Below are positions 1 through 8,782 of a stretch of DNA of 21,109 bases, in pieces (position 1 is the stretch's first letter; each line of letters opens with the position of its first letter). The position numbers and the translations under genes were made by a program. This DNA is from a virus. The stretch spans positions 1 to 21,109 of IMG/VR virus record IMGVR_UViG_3300022187_000295. The stretch is one strand, 5' to 3'. Below the pieces are notes generated by a model, which saw nothing but the letters and a program-made list of their open reading frames with translations, ran no database searches and was not told where the DNA came from.

Positions 1-132
1 GTTAATAAATAATGCTAACTCATTTGCATTAGCAACTGGATTATCCAATGTGTAAGATGTAGTCGCACTTGTAGTGAAGTCTTGCTTAGCAAAACTTGTG
101 TAACTTAATGCTGGTTGATTTCCTAAATACAT
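1..132 (-). CDS. Tail fibre-like protein, N-terminal part only (runs off the window)
   Basis: An ATG at 130-132 opens a frame that stays open to the window edge (44 residues), beginning MYLGNQPALSYTSFAKQDF and continuing with a TTSATTSYTLDNPV stretch. The Thr/Ser-rich strand pattern resembles the N-terminal domains of tail fibre and tail-associated proteins in marine podoviruses. It also has the same flavour as the start of the fibre at 479-1954. The start codon directly follows the stop codon of the upstream gene (TAG at 133-135, no gap), so translation is probably coupled. By position it is likely a second fibre, an adhesin or a fibre accessory protein. The C-terminal part, which would decide this, lies outside the window. 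Confidence 0.75.
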   Translation of the reverse strand, partial: MYLGNQPALSYTSFAKQDFTTSATTSYTLDNPVANANELALFIN

Positions 133-456
133 CTATGCTACGTCTTCCAATGTTGAAATAATTACATCTGCAATACCAGAAGCATTGTCAGATTTTACTT
201 TAACAGCACCACCATTAGGAATAATTACTTTTCCAGATATAGCTTCTAAAGAACTTCCAACTGGTATTGGTGCTTGTTTAACAATGTATCTATCGTTAGA
301 ACCATCATTAAGAACTATATCTATAAGTATAGAGGTTGTGCCAGTATTAGATACTAGACAACCAATCATAACTTGTTTGTTAGATGTAGTGGTCTTAACT
401 GTAGTCAACGTAGCATTTGTCAAACTAGCTGTTGTTGAATTAAAGTTATTTGCCAT
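133..456 (-). CDS. Small beta-rich virion-associated protein (107 aa)
   Basis: The 107-residue protein starts MANNFNSTTASLTNATLTTV and has alternating hydrophobic and polar residues throughout, with a segment KQAPIPVGSSLEAISGKVII typical of a small beta-sandwich. There is no signal peptide or membrane segment. It sits between the long tail fibre and another tail protein, each separated by a few bases or none. A strong Shine-Dalgarno (AAGGAG, on the minus strand within 457-478) precedes the ATG, suggesting high expression like the other structural genes. Similar short proteins occur beside fibres in marine podoviruses. The role (fibre accessory, tip or decoration protein) is inference from position and composition. 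Confidence 0.8.
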   Translation of the reverse strand: MANNFNSTTASLTNATLTTVKTTTSNKQVMIGCLVSNTGTTSILIDIVLNDGSNDRYIVKQAPIPVGSSLEAISGKVIIPNGGAVKVKSDNASGIADVIISTLEDVA

Positions 457-478
457 GTTTATTTTTCTCCTTAATTAT

Positions 479-1954
479 TTATCCAAGTGCTATTGCAAAA
501 GGAATTGAATTGTCTGTTGCTGAAATAGAAAGTGTTTCGTTTCCACCGTCATTATTTTCAGTAAATGTAACATTTGAACCTGCTACTAATTTTCCATTTA
601 AAAAACCTGCTGTTGTATCATTTGCTGAAACTAAAGTTTTAACATCTGTATCTGCTGTAATTTGTTGCCAAGATGAGCCGTTATAATATTTAAGAGCATT
701 GTCTGTTGAATTATAAAATAAATCACCTTCGTCTAAAGATGTTGTTGGGTCTGTTGCACCAATTCTGTATGAATTAGCAAAACTATTTACGTCAGCAATA
801 TTTGTAGCAACAGTATTTACATTGGTAATGTCAGTTGCAACTGTATTAATATTTGTGTTTGCCCCTGCAACTGTATTAATATTTGCATTATTAGTTGCTA
901 CTGTATTTATATTACTGTTGTTTCCAGCAACTGTATTAATATTTGTTTCGTTACCTGCAACCGAAGTGATGTTAGCATTGTTTCCTGCTACTGTGTTTAC
1001 ATTAGCAACATTAGTTGCAACTGTATTTACCTTAGCAATATCCGTAGCAACTGTTCCTATATCTGTAGCATCATTAGCAACACTTGTTACATCTGCTGAT
1101 ATACCTGCAACTGAAGTTACGTTAGCTGAAATACCTGCTACTGTAGAAATATTTGTATCATTACCTGCAACTGTAGTTACATCTGCATTTATTCCTGCAA
1201 CAGTATTTACATTGGCAATATTTGTACCGACTGTATTTACGTTTGAAATATTGTTTGATACTGTGTCTATTTCAGACGTAGCTTCATTTAAATCATTTGC
1301 CGCAGTTTCTATTTCTGAAATTGCTTCGTTTAAATCGTTTGCTACGGTAGTTACATCTGCAATGTTTGTAGCAACAGTGTTTACATTTGCTATGTTCGTA
1401 GCAACTGTTCCAATATCTGCTTCATCACCTGCTACCGCAGTAACATCAGAGCTTATACCTGCAACTGTAGTAACATCAGAACTAATACCTGATACTGTTG
1501 TAATATTAGGTATGTTTGTAGATATAAATTGTTTGTTAACAGCGTCAGTATTATTTACTGGGTCTGCTACATTAGTAAGTCTTTTATTCTGTGTGTCCCA
1601 TTGAAAATTTGTATTAGAAATCTTAATAACGTCACCTGCATCATCAATAGCTTCTTGTGACATAAAGAACGCTTGGTCACTATCTGTATCTAAATCACTC
1701 TCTGTAAGAACTGACCCAGAAGCATAGTCTACTAATTTAGTAGTTTGTGACGTTCTTCTTCTAATCTCGATAGCCGCATCTTGGGCAGGTGCAGTATTAA
1801 AAGTAAGGGTAGTCCCTGCACTATTTAGGGTAAAAGCTGTAGTTGCTACCCCTGATAGGGTAACTGTAAGGTCACTTGTGGCTCTATAACTAAAAGGTAT
1901 AGAATAAGATGTTGTACTGTTATTACCTGTATAACGTACAAAACTATTTGCCAT
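479..1954 (-). CDS. Tail fibre protein with T7 gp17-like N-terminus and decapeptide repeats
   Basis: This 491-aa protein would be the receptor-binding fibre. Residues 1-145 (MANSFVRYTGNNSTTSYSIP...) match the virion-attachment domain of T7 gp17-type fibres. Residues 151-388 are almost entirely 10-residue units of the form [VI]x[TS]V[AS]xxxx[DN]: six units, two 14-residue units with helical character (211-238), then fifteen more. Residues 395-491 form a distinct C-terminal domain with GDLFYNSTDNALKYYNGSSW, a motif common in phage fibre tips. A Shine-Dalgarno AAGGAA and a promoter-like motif lie just upstream. T7 gp17 is 553 aa, so the length is normal. The position after the internal core genes also matches gp17. 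Confidence 0.9.
   Translation of the reverse strand: MANSFVRYTGNNSTTSYSIPFSYRATSDLTVTLSGVATTAFTLNSAGTTLTFNTAPAQDAAIEIRRRTSQTTKLVDYASGSVLTESDLDTDSDQAFFMSQEAIDDAGDVIKISNTNFQWDTQNKRLTNVADPVNNTDAVNKQFISTNIPNITTVSGISSDVTTVAGISSDVTAVAGDEADIGTVATNIANVNTVATNIADVTTVANDLNEAISEIETAANDLNEATSEIDTVSNNISNVNTVGTNIANVNTVAGINADVTTVAGNDTNISTVAGISANVTSVAGISADVTSVANDATDIGTVATDIAKVNTVATNVANVNTVAGNNANITSVAGNETNINTVAGNNSNINTVATNNANINTVAGANTNINTVATDITNVNTVATNIADVNSFANSYRIGATDPTTSLDEGDLFYNSTDNALKYYNGSSWQQITADTDVKTLVSANDTTAGFLNGKLVAGSNVTFTENNDGGNETLSISATDNSIPFAIALG
791..1504 (-). repeat. Degenerate 30-bp tandem repeat encoding decapeptides in the fibre shaft
   Basis: Inside the fibre gene the sequence repeats every 30 bp (for example GCAACTGTATT-type blocks on the plus strand), encoding 21 decapeptides such as VNTVATNIAD and INTVAGNNSN. 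Two 42-bp units at fibre residues 211-238 interrupt the register. Nucleotide identity between copies is only partial while the amino-acid pattern is kept, so selection acts on the protein. Hydrophobic residues fall at unit positions 1, 4 and often 8. Confidence 0.9.
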
Positions 1955-1987
1955 GTATGATTTTCCTTAATTTTTGATTGGGTTTTA

Positions 1988-2006
1988 CTAAAAGTGTAAG
2001 TTTAGT
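1988..2006 (-). promoter_or_regulatory. Putative phage RNA polymerase promoter upstream of the tail fibre
   Basis: On the minus strand this reads ACTAAACTTACACTTTTAG, 33 nt upstream of the fibre ATG. The only other copy found (16297-16315) differs at one base. The ACACT-NNNN-AG core resembles SP6 (ACACTATAG) and T7/T3 (CACTATAG, CACTAAAG) promoters. Its 5' end overlaps the TAA stop of the upstream gene. The location equals that of T7 phi17. A host sigma factor is less likely because no TTGACA-like -35 lies at a suitable distance. Confidence 0.6.
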
Positions 2007-5000
2007 TGTTTGCTAGAGTTTCTAGCGTCTCGTAGTGTTTTTGATATTTAGTTCGTTCATTTTCAAAGATAGCATTTTGTCTTTCAGCAAATTCTGGGAA
2101 CTCTGCCATCATTTCATCTTTAGAATATCGGTCAATGTATTTGATAAAATCAATGATAACTTGAGCTTGTTCGTCTTTACCATTAATTGTTCCTGCGGGG
2201 TGTCTGTAAATCTCACTGTTTTTATCTAATATCATCTTTTCAACGTATTCTGCTAGTGTATATCTCTTGCCATCATAGTCTTCACTGGTAATGATATTTC
2301 CACCCTCATCTACTCTAGTGTTAAATTTAATTTCTAACATTCTATCGTAAGCTGTTTGGTGTTTATCATTTCTTATATCTTTAAGATTTATAGCTCCTGT
2401 GCTATCACCTGTAAGTCTAATACTTTGCACTGGGTGTCTGTACTTAAATTCTCTTTCGCTAATAAATTTAGATGTTTCTGTTTGTTTAAAATTAGTCATT
2501 GCAAATGGTGAAGACCATAATCCACTTTCACCACCTAATCCAAATAACCAACCATTTTTTCTATCAATAGGTTCACCAAACATATTACGTTTTGGCATAA
2601 TTGCATCTTTACTTGTAAATGGTAATCTTAATCTATCGCTTAAAGTGTATAATTCTCTTTCCCATTCATCATTAACTCTATCTAAATATCTTAATCCACC
2701 TGATAGTGGGAATGCTTTGTAAGCAAATTGAGATGCTATCTGTGTACCCATTCTTTGTGGTTTTTTAGAAAACATGATGTCATCTGAAGTCATCATATTT
2801 ACTAATTCGATAATATTTTTTGTATAAAATTTAGAAGATACATTTCTTGTAAGTGTTGCAACAACACCCATAATTAATTCTGTTGTATCTTTCTCTACCA
2901 TAGGTTCTAAATCATCAGTGTGTTTTAACTTGTGATTAAATAAAGAAACTAAATCTGCCGCAATAAAAAATGGCATCATAATAGGGTCTAATCTATTTAA
3001 AGAAATATATCTGCCATCATTAGTTTTGTATGAGTATGGTATCTCGCCAGTGTTAGCTTCTTTGTCTTTTTGTTTTTTATAATCAACATCACCACCACCT
3101 ACAATTTTACCAGACATAGCAAAACTAACTGCTGTTCCCCACAAAGCCCAACCCATTTGTATTCTAGCTTTTGCTTCAGCCGCCGCTTCAGGATTAAGAT
3201 ATTCTTTTTTTCTAAATGGGTTCATACCTCTAGCTATTTCACTTCTAAACTTACCTCTAGGTAAACCTTTTTCTGCTAACATGTGAGCCATTTGAAATTG
3301 AAATCTACCTAAGAAAGGTAAATGTTGTGCTGACCATCTCAATAAGTTTGATGGAGTGTTTACAAAGTGAAGACCTAATAATCTTAATGATTTATGTTTT
3401 GTTGCAATTCTTAAAAGTGAACCTGTAAATTTATCATCTAATGCTTTTGTATTAGGATTTATTTGTCCTACGTTTTGTGTGTATGAACCTTCTTGTGCAT
3501 GATACAAAGGTGAATTTAATCTAGCATCAACAGTTTTATCTACTTCAATAGCTGAACCATTTTTTCTAATATATTCTGCTTCTATTTCTTTAGCTCTTTT
3601 TTTATACTTATCGGCATAAGTAATATCAGTTAATCCTAATTTTCTATCACTAAAACTAAACTCTGGGTTTTCTTTTAATATTCTTGAGTTAATTAAAGAT
3701 GTCATTCTAGCTTTAAACATCATAGATTTAAGAAATTCATCTCCTGCTGAAAGAACTCTCATAGGTGCTGACACAACTCTTCCTGCTCCTTTAAATGTTC
3801 CTGTAACAATTTTACCTAATCTTGTTCCGTCTAATCCTACAAGGTCAGTTATTGTTTCACCCCAAGCATCAAATAAATCTTGAAGCTGTCCTTGTCTCAT
3901 AGTGCTATCATGTTTCATTTGTCTACTATCAAGTATAGCTCGACCTTCATAAAATGACTTACCTGCTCTTTTTAAAGCATGTCCAATAAAAGCATATTGA
4001 TATAAATATGTTTGTAGAGCTTCTCTCATTATAACTAAAGACCTGTCTCTATCTCTAAAAAACATGTTTGCACCTCTTAACGCCATTGTTGCAGGTTTCC
4101 ATTGTGTTTGTACTAGACCTGACACAATGTTAAGTATGTGTGTATCTGGTGAAGATAAAAGGTTATTGTTTACAAATTCTGTAGCTATGTCCCATCTATT
4201 AACTTCTTTCGCATTTTGTAATGCTCTAATAATTTGGTCTCTGTCAGCTAACTTACCGACAGCTCTATAAAATTCTAATCGTTGTTCTGGTGTACCTCTT
4301 TTAAGTGCCGCCATTTTAGGGTCTTCAGGGTTAGTAATAAGTTCAGAGGCTCTTGTAGCGTCAGCATCTACATTACCTGCTTGTAAAGCTCTTGCAATGT
4401 TTTCACCTGATTTCTTCTTACGAACAATAGTTTTATCTAATCTTTGTTCGACTGCTTCAATTTTATTTAAAATTAATCCTATATCATTAGGTGACATATT
4501 TATTTTATTATGCAATTCAGTAGACAATGCTCCTATCATATCAAAATCACTTCTTATATCATCTGCTTGTGCAATAATTGTTACATAGGCTTTGACAAAG
4601 GCTTCACTGTTAGCCATATCATCTGCCATTGCTTCAAATTTTTTTCTATCTTGTCCATACATAGTAACAACTTCATTAACCATTTGTTCTCTAGTTATTA
4701 CTTTCTTTTTAATTTTTTCTTTTACTTCTTCTGTTTTGTTTTTTACAAACGCTTCGTATTTACCACGTTGTTTTGTTAAATTTATAGGAAGTTCATTTTT
4801 CCCTGCGGGTTTATCTTCGGGAGTTATTTTATCAGTTTCTAATTTATTAATATATTCTTTTGTAGTTTTAGCAGGTTTGTTTCTTAAAGTTTTTGTAGTT
4901 TCATCTGGCAGTAACTCATCAAACAATCTTGCACCTGTAATATTACTTTGACCTTTTTCGTGTATTTCTAATAGGTTTTTAACACCTTTTCTTCTTAATG

Positions 5001-5793
5001 AATTATTTGTTAGTTTAAAAGCACCTGCTGAAAATGCACCACCAAATACAGTACCAAAACCAAAACCTGCGGCTGAAGCAACTGCACCTCTACTAAAACT
5101 ATACTTATCTTGTATACCTGCTTCTATGTTTGTATGTTGTAATAAAGCATCTTGACCACCTGCTATTACTGTATTGATAGCACCTTCAGTTAATCCACCT
5201 TTAATAACAGCTTTTCCTAATGCTTGTTTTTGTGCATACTTTGCTGTTTCTTTTAATGCTCTTTCATTAAGTTCTTTTGCCATTTTATCTTTTAGCGTAA
5301 CTCTTAATGCTTGTTTGTATGCTTGTTTAGCCGCTTGACCACCAACTCCTGCACCTACTACGTTAACAGGGTCTAGTATCATAGCACCACCATTATCAAC
5401 TAACCAACCACCAAAACTTCTATTTGGGTCATTCCAAAACGAAGGCAAGTTTTCATAAGTTTGTGATATGTATGCAAATTCTTTTAATCTTTGTTCATCT
5501 TCTTCACCCATTACATTAGACAAGTCCATACCCATAGACACAGTATTGTTTGTTCTCCAAGACCTGTCGGTATAAAAATAATCTAATAAATCAGCATGAG
5601 ACATACGATTAAATCTTTTATCGTCTTCTCTGTAAGAATAATAACTTTTTAATGTTTTATAAAATTCTTCTGTTTGTATTTGTTCTAAAGCATCTGTTTC
5701 ATTTGTAGCTATTTCAGGTACTTTATAAGTTGTAGCATCAAGTACACTATCGTTGTTTTCTTCTGTTGTATCAAATGAGCCAAACTTTGCCAT
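2002..5793 (-). CDS. Large internal virion (core) protein, T7 gp16-like by position
   Basis: At 1263 aa this is the largest gene of the window and close to T7 gp16 (1318 aa). It lies directly before the tail fibre, as gp16 does. In T7 this protein is ejected into the cell envelope and helps form the DNA conduit. Visible features are an acidic N-terminus, Gly/Ala-rich hydrophobic stretches around residues 128-152 and 236-259 (GAVASAAGFGFGTVFGGAFS) that could contact membrane, a highly charged region around 310-370, and another hydrophobic patch near WALWGTAVSFAMSG. I see no lytic transglycosylase motif at the N-terminus, where T7 gp16 has one. Three bases separate it from the upstream gene. 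The core-protein role is inferred from synteny and size. Confidence 0.8.
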   Translation of the reverse strand: MAKFGSFDTTEENNDSVLDATTYKVPEIATNETDALEQIQTEEFYKTLKSYYSYREDDKRFNRMSHADLLDYFYTDRSWRTNNTVSMGMDLSNVMGEEDEQRLKEFAYISQTYENLPSFWNDPNRSFGGWLVDNGGAMILDPVNVVGAGVGGQAAKQAYKQALRVTLKDKMAKELNERALKETAKYAQKQALGKAVIKGGLTEGAINTVIAGGQDALLQHTNIEAGIQDKYSFSRGAVASAAGFGFGTVFGGAFSAGAFKLTNNSLRRKGVKNLLEIHEKGQSNITGARLFDELLPDETTKTLRNKPAKTTKEYINKLETDKITPEDKPAGKNELPINLTKQRGKYEAFVKNKTEEVKEKIKKKVITREQMVNEVVTMYGQDRKKFEAMADDMANSEAFVKAYVTIIAQADDIRSDFDMIGALSTELHNKINMSPNDIGLILNKIEAVEQRLDKTIVRKKKSGENIARALQAGNVDADATRASELITNPEDPKMAALKRGTPEQRLEFYRAVGKLADRDQIIRALQNAKEVNRWDIATEFVNNNLLSSPDTHILNIVSGLVQTQWKPATMALRGANMFFRDRDRSLVIMREALQTYLYQYAFIGHALKRAGKSFYEGRAILDSRQMKHDSTMRQGQLQDLFDAWGETITDLVGLDGTRLGKIVTGTFKGAGRVVSAPMRVLSAGDEFLKSMMFKARMTSLINSRILKENPEFSFSDRKLGLTDITYADKYKKRAKEIEAEYIRKNGSAIEVDKTVDARLNSPLYHAQEGSYTQNVGQINPNTKALDDKFTGSLLRIATKHKSLRLLGLHFVNTPSNLLRWSAQHLPFLGRFQFQMAHMLAEKGLPRGKFRSEIARGMNPFRKKEYLNPEAAAEAKARIQMGWALWGTAVSFAMSGKIVGGGDVDYKKQKDKEANTGEIPYSYKTNDGRYISLNRLDPIMMPFFIAADLVSLFNHKLKHTDDLEPMVEKDTTELIMGVVATLTRNVSSKFYTKNIIELVNMMTSDDIMFSKKPQRMGTQIASQFAYKAFPLSGGLRYLDRVNDEWERELYTLSDRLRLPFTSKDAIMPKRNMFGEPIDRKNGWLFGLGGESGLWSSPFAMTNFKQTETSKFISEREFKYRHPVQSIRLTGDSTGAINLKDIRNDKHQTAYDRMLEIKFNTRVDEGGNIITSEDYDGKRYTLAEYVEKMILDKNSEIYRHPAGTINGKDEQAQVIIDFIKYIDRYSKDEMMAEFPEFAERQNAIFENERTKYQKHYETLETLANN

Positions 5794-5796
5794 TTA

Positions 5797-7803
5797 TTAT
5801 TCTCCTATTAAAGTTTTAAATATATTATCTAATTGTTTATATATCTTTTGGTCTTCAGTTTTATTACCTGTTGTCATTTTAAGATTTGAAGCAACTTGTT
5901 TTACAATTTCTTGGTAATCTGCTGTAGACATCATATCAAAAACTTCTTTAGTCATAGTTTCACCAACTATTGAGGTAATATATTTTTGTATTTTAGGTAA
6001 CGTCTGTTGCCTGTATTTTTCATCTTCAGATATAATACCTGCAATAACTGTTTTTCTTAATTTAGGTGGGTCAACAGTGTCGAAGTTTGATAACACTGTA
6101 TCAACGTAACTTCCTAGTGTAATGTCTTCTCCATCTGCATTTGTAGATATAACTGTAGCATCTCTTTCTTTTTGTGCTTCTTCTTCGATAAATCTATCAG
6201 TTTCATCAAAGTCTTTAGTAATTTCTTTTTCAGTTAAATCATCTCTAGTTTCTAACTGTGCGATTGATTTAGTTGAAGCAGGAGCATTTACATATTGTTT
6301 AGAAATATAGTTTTCTAATTCAACCATGAACGCTTCTCTTTCTTTATTAGTTGGTTTTTTACCATTTTGTTTAAAGTAATCACTTTCAAAGTCATAAATT
6401 TCTCTCATTACATGTCGTTTAACTGAACTTTCTGCCTGTGCTTGTACTCTTGCGTCCACTCTTTTTTGATTTTTAAATGAACCTGAAACTATATTCATAA
6501 TAGCTGTAGAGCCTGAAGAATACGCTAGGTTATTTATGTGTAATTTTGCATTGTCATCTTTTTGTGAGTTCTCATAGTGGTCTAACATTGCACCCATTTT
6601 TCTAGGGTCAGTATCTAATTTGTTAAACTCTGCTTTCATTTCTTCTATGTCTGCAAAGCCATCTGAATAAATTTTAACAATAAAATCATCTAAAATTTGT
6701 GGGTCATCATTAATATATAAATCAGCTATCATAGCTTTATCAAAATTAGCTACAGCTTGAACATCTCCCATAGCTTCTAATCTATCTCTTAATGCCATCT
6801 TTTCTGTATGAGTTCTAGGACGTGTTGTAACATTTCCCTGTTCATCAGTTTCAGTTACATCAGAATATAATTCTGCGTAAATCTTTTTAACTTCTTGTTT
6901 TCTTTGATAATCTGCTTCTTCTCTATCATTAATTTCTAATTGTCTTCTTTTTTTAGTTAATTCATCTTGTATAGCTAAAACTTCTTTAGATTTTCTTGAA
7001 GCTAAAGTGCCAATAGCAGAACCACTTTTAGAATACCCTAAATTAGTATTCATTAATATATCTGCTCTATCTAAATCTGCTTCTGTTTTAGCATTTGCAA
7101 TAATGTCAACTATACTTCTTCTAACAACTGCTAGTGTTTCTGCATTAGTGTATAATAAAGTTGAACCTGTACCATCTCTCATAGGTAGTGGCACTTGCAT
7201 ATCTTTTAATATTGATGGCAAATTTTTCTTTAAAGTTTCTATAGGCTCATCAGATAATATACCTACGCCTTCCATAACTTTCTTTTCAGAATTATAAGCG
7301 GCTCTATTTTCAGCATCATTTAATGCGTCTACAGACTTAAATTTATTAAAATGTGTTGTAAATCCTAACAGTGTAGCACTATCCATTGATGCTGTATCAG
7401 GCATATATTCTTTATAGAACATATCAAGATTTTTACTTTCATCAGTAATGTCATACTTATCTTTGTTAGCTTTTATGTTTGCTATAACTTCATGTGCTTT
7501 TACTTTTCCTGCATGATAATTTGTAGTAGCATCAATGTATTTACCAGTTAACTCTGGGTGTTTTCCTGCAATAATTTGAGATTGTATTTGTTCAAATGTA
7601 TTACCATTTGCATATAGTTCATCTATCTTAGCAATAGCTTTATCTTTTTTTCTATCTATTCTTAACTCTTCTGCTTTACCAACTTTATAACCTGCATTTG
7701 TCAATGCTTTTGCTAGACCATCAGTAGCACTACCTGTTGATACATACCCTGCGTTAGCCGCACCATAATATTTGTTAGTTGCTTGTCTTTGATATTTTGC
7801 CAT
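5797..7803 (-). CDS. Internal virion (core) protein, T7 gp15-like
   Basis: The 668-aa hydrophilic, Lys/Glu/Asp-rich protein is mostly predicted helical from its heptad-like charged runs (for example around residues 270-310, KKRRQLEINDREEADYQRKQ). It has no signal peptide or transmembrane segment. T7 gp15 is 747 aa and lies between gp14 and gp16; this gene has the same place and similar size. In T7 these proteins form the inner core and the trans-periplasmic tube on ejection. The start codon overlaps the stop of the gp14-like gene in a TAATG arrangement (7803). The assignment rests on synteny, size and composition rather than a specific motif. Confidence 0.8.
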   Translation of the reverse strand: MAKYQRQATNKYYGAANAGYVSTGSATDGLAKALTNAGYKVGKAEELRIDRKKDKAIAKIDELYANGNTFEQIQSQIIAGKHPELTGKYIDATTNYHAGKVKAHEVIANIKANKDKYDITDESKNLDMFYKEYMPDTASMDSATLLGFTTHFNKFKSVDALNDAENRAAYNSEKKVMEGVGILSDEPIETLKKNLPSILKDMQVPLPMRDGTGSTLLYTNAETLAVVRRSIVDIIANAKTEADLDRADILMNTNLGYSKSGSAIGTLASRKSKEVLAIQDELTKKRRQLEINDREEADYQRKQEVKKIYAELYSDVTETDEQGNVTTRPRTHTEKMALRDRLEAMGDVQAVANFDKAMIADLYINDDPQILDDFIVKIYSDGFADIEEMKAEFNKLDTDPRKMGAMLDHYENSQKDDNAKLHINNLAYSSGSTAIMNIVSGSFKNQKRVDARVQAQAESSVKRHVMREIYDFESDYFKQNGKKPTNKEREAFMVELENYISKQYVNAPASTKSIAQLETRDDLTEKEITKDFDETDRFIEEEAQKERDATVISTNADGEDITLGSYVDTVLSNFDTVDPPKLRKTVIAGIISEDEKYRQQTLPKIQKYITSIVGETMTKEVFDMMSTADYQEIVKQVASNLKMTTGNKTEDQKIYKQLDNIFKTLIGE

Positions 7804-8306
7804 TATTCTTTTGCCTTTTTATTTTTTTGATTAGTTTCGTACCCTTCGTAAGCGGTACTAGCTATATCAATTATTAATCCAGTTCTTGATGGTTCGGTTG
7901 GAGGTCTTAAACTGTTATAAGTTTTTGATTGATTAGCAAATGCTTCAGATTGTTGGTTTTGAAACATTTGTACATCTTTGTCATAACCACTTGTTATTTC
8001 ATTCCAATCTTCATCATATAATGCTCCAATAGATTGGACTATCTTTGTATTATTACCAAAACCTAAATTTGTTTTTTGTGCAATTTCACCATCTCTTTCA
8101 GCTTTAGTTTTAACTTCAGCTTTTGCTTTTTCCATATCAGCGTTGACTTTCTCTTGGTCAATTTTATTTAGGTCATGTAAATATCCTCTATCGGCATTTC
8201 GTCTTGTTGTCTCTTGGTCTCTTCTGATAGCTTTGTTGTTAGCTTTCTTTTGTTGATACTCTGCAACTGTTCCTGCTATTTTAAGTGCCGCTTCAGGACT
8301 ACACAT
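7803..8306 (-). CDS. Internal virion protein, T7 gp14-like
   Basis: The 167-aa protein begins MCSPEAALKIAGTVAEYQQK. T7 gp14 (196 aa) also begins with MC followed by a short hydrophobic/Ala segment and a long helical Gln/Lys/Glu-rich region. Here residues 15-90 are a charged helix (QQKKANNKAIRRDQETTRRN...). In T7 gp14 is an ejected core protein that forms a pore in the outer membrane. The gene is joined to its neighbours by TAATG overlaps at both ends (8306 and 7803), so the gp13-, gp14- and gp15-like proteins are probably translated as a coupled set. The call is based on position, size, N-terminus and helical composition. Confidence 0.8.
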   Translation of the reverse strand: MCSPEAALKIAGTVAEYQQKKANNKAIRRDQETTRRNADRGYLHDLNKIDQEKVNADMEKAKAEVKTKAERDGEIAQKTNLGFGNNTKIVQSIGALYDEDWNEITSGYDKDVQMFQNQQSEAFANQSKTYNSLRPPTEPSRTGLIIDIASTAYEGYETNQKNKKAKE

Positions 8307-8782
8307 TATTTATTTACCTCTTTCATCATTAATAAAAATGGCATCTTACCGATACCGAAATCTCCTATTTTTCTTCTTGGTTCAAATCCTAAAAATTGTA
8401 ACCATTTTAAACTTTTCCAATTTCTTTCATCTACAAAATTGTAGACGTATTTATAACCTTTACTCATGTCATTTACCCACTTGGGACATTCTTTTATAAA
8501 TTGTTTTGTATGTTTGAATAAAGTCTCACTAGATAAAAGCCATACTACTCCATAACCTTTTTCTTTTGTTGGACTAGAACCAAACATACCAATTACACCT
8601 TCTGACTTTGTTCCAATTATAGAATAAATCTTTGCATTCTTTTGTGTAAATGGAATTACTAAAGCCTCTAATGGTGACGCACCATCTGAAGCCATAATTT
8701 CTTGTCTATCACCTTTTCTTATTTTAGGTGCTAACTGTAAACTGTCCTCTAATTTTGCAGGACGTACATAATTTTCTTTCAT
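8306..8782 (-). CDS. gp13-like internal virion protein with GNAT-type fold
   Basis: At 158 aa it is similar in size and place to T7 gp13 (138 aa), directly after tail tube protein B. The sequence starts MKENYVRPAKLEDSLQLAPK, like the beta1-alpha1 start of GNAT acetyltransferases. It ends in a NWKSLKWLQFLGFEPRRK segment, which matches the conserved N-x-x-x-x-x-F-L-x-x-x-G-F end of that fold; T7 gp13 has RFLKTIGAVF there. The acetyl-CoA loop (Q/R-x-x-G-x-G/A) is not obvious, so enzymatic activity is doubtful and a structural or assembly role is more likely. The start overlaps the upstream stop as TAATG (8782). Confidence 0.8.
   Translation of the reverse strand: MKENYVRPAKLEDSLQLAPKIRKGDRQEIMASDGASPLEALVIPFTQKNAKIYSIIGTKSEGVIGMFGSSPTKEKGYGVVWLLSSETLFKHTKQFIKECPKWVNDMSKGYKYVYNFVDERNWKSLKWLQFLGFEPRRKIGDFGIGKMPFLLMMKEVNK

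Noticed and set aside
185-508. Plus-strand open frames of 60-119 aa scattered across the window
   Set aside because: All lie antisense to well-supported genes, lack ribosome binding sites and resemble no known proteins; they follow from the codon use of the minus-strand genes.
791-1504. Regular repeats that might suggest a CRISPR array
   Set aside because: Repeats are contiguous, degenerate, in frame and coding; there are no spacers.
822-1604. Long plus-strand open frame (260 aa) with repeated Thr/Val/Ala units
   Set aside because: It is the antisense reading of the fibre repeat; the 30-bp period keeps both frames open. The fibre has a clear N-terminal domain, ribosome binding site and genome context.
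2012-2026. Perfect 6-bp hairpin GCTAGA-AAC-TCTAGC at the end of the core protein gene, as a terminator
   Set aside because: Short, AT-rich, inside the coding sequence and without a U tract; it may be chance, though it lies just before the promoter-like motif.
8306-8782. Active acetyltransferase
   Set aside because: The GNAT-like fold is suggested, but no clear acetyl-CoA binding loop is seen and the position equals the structural T7 gp13.
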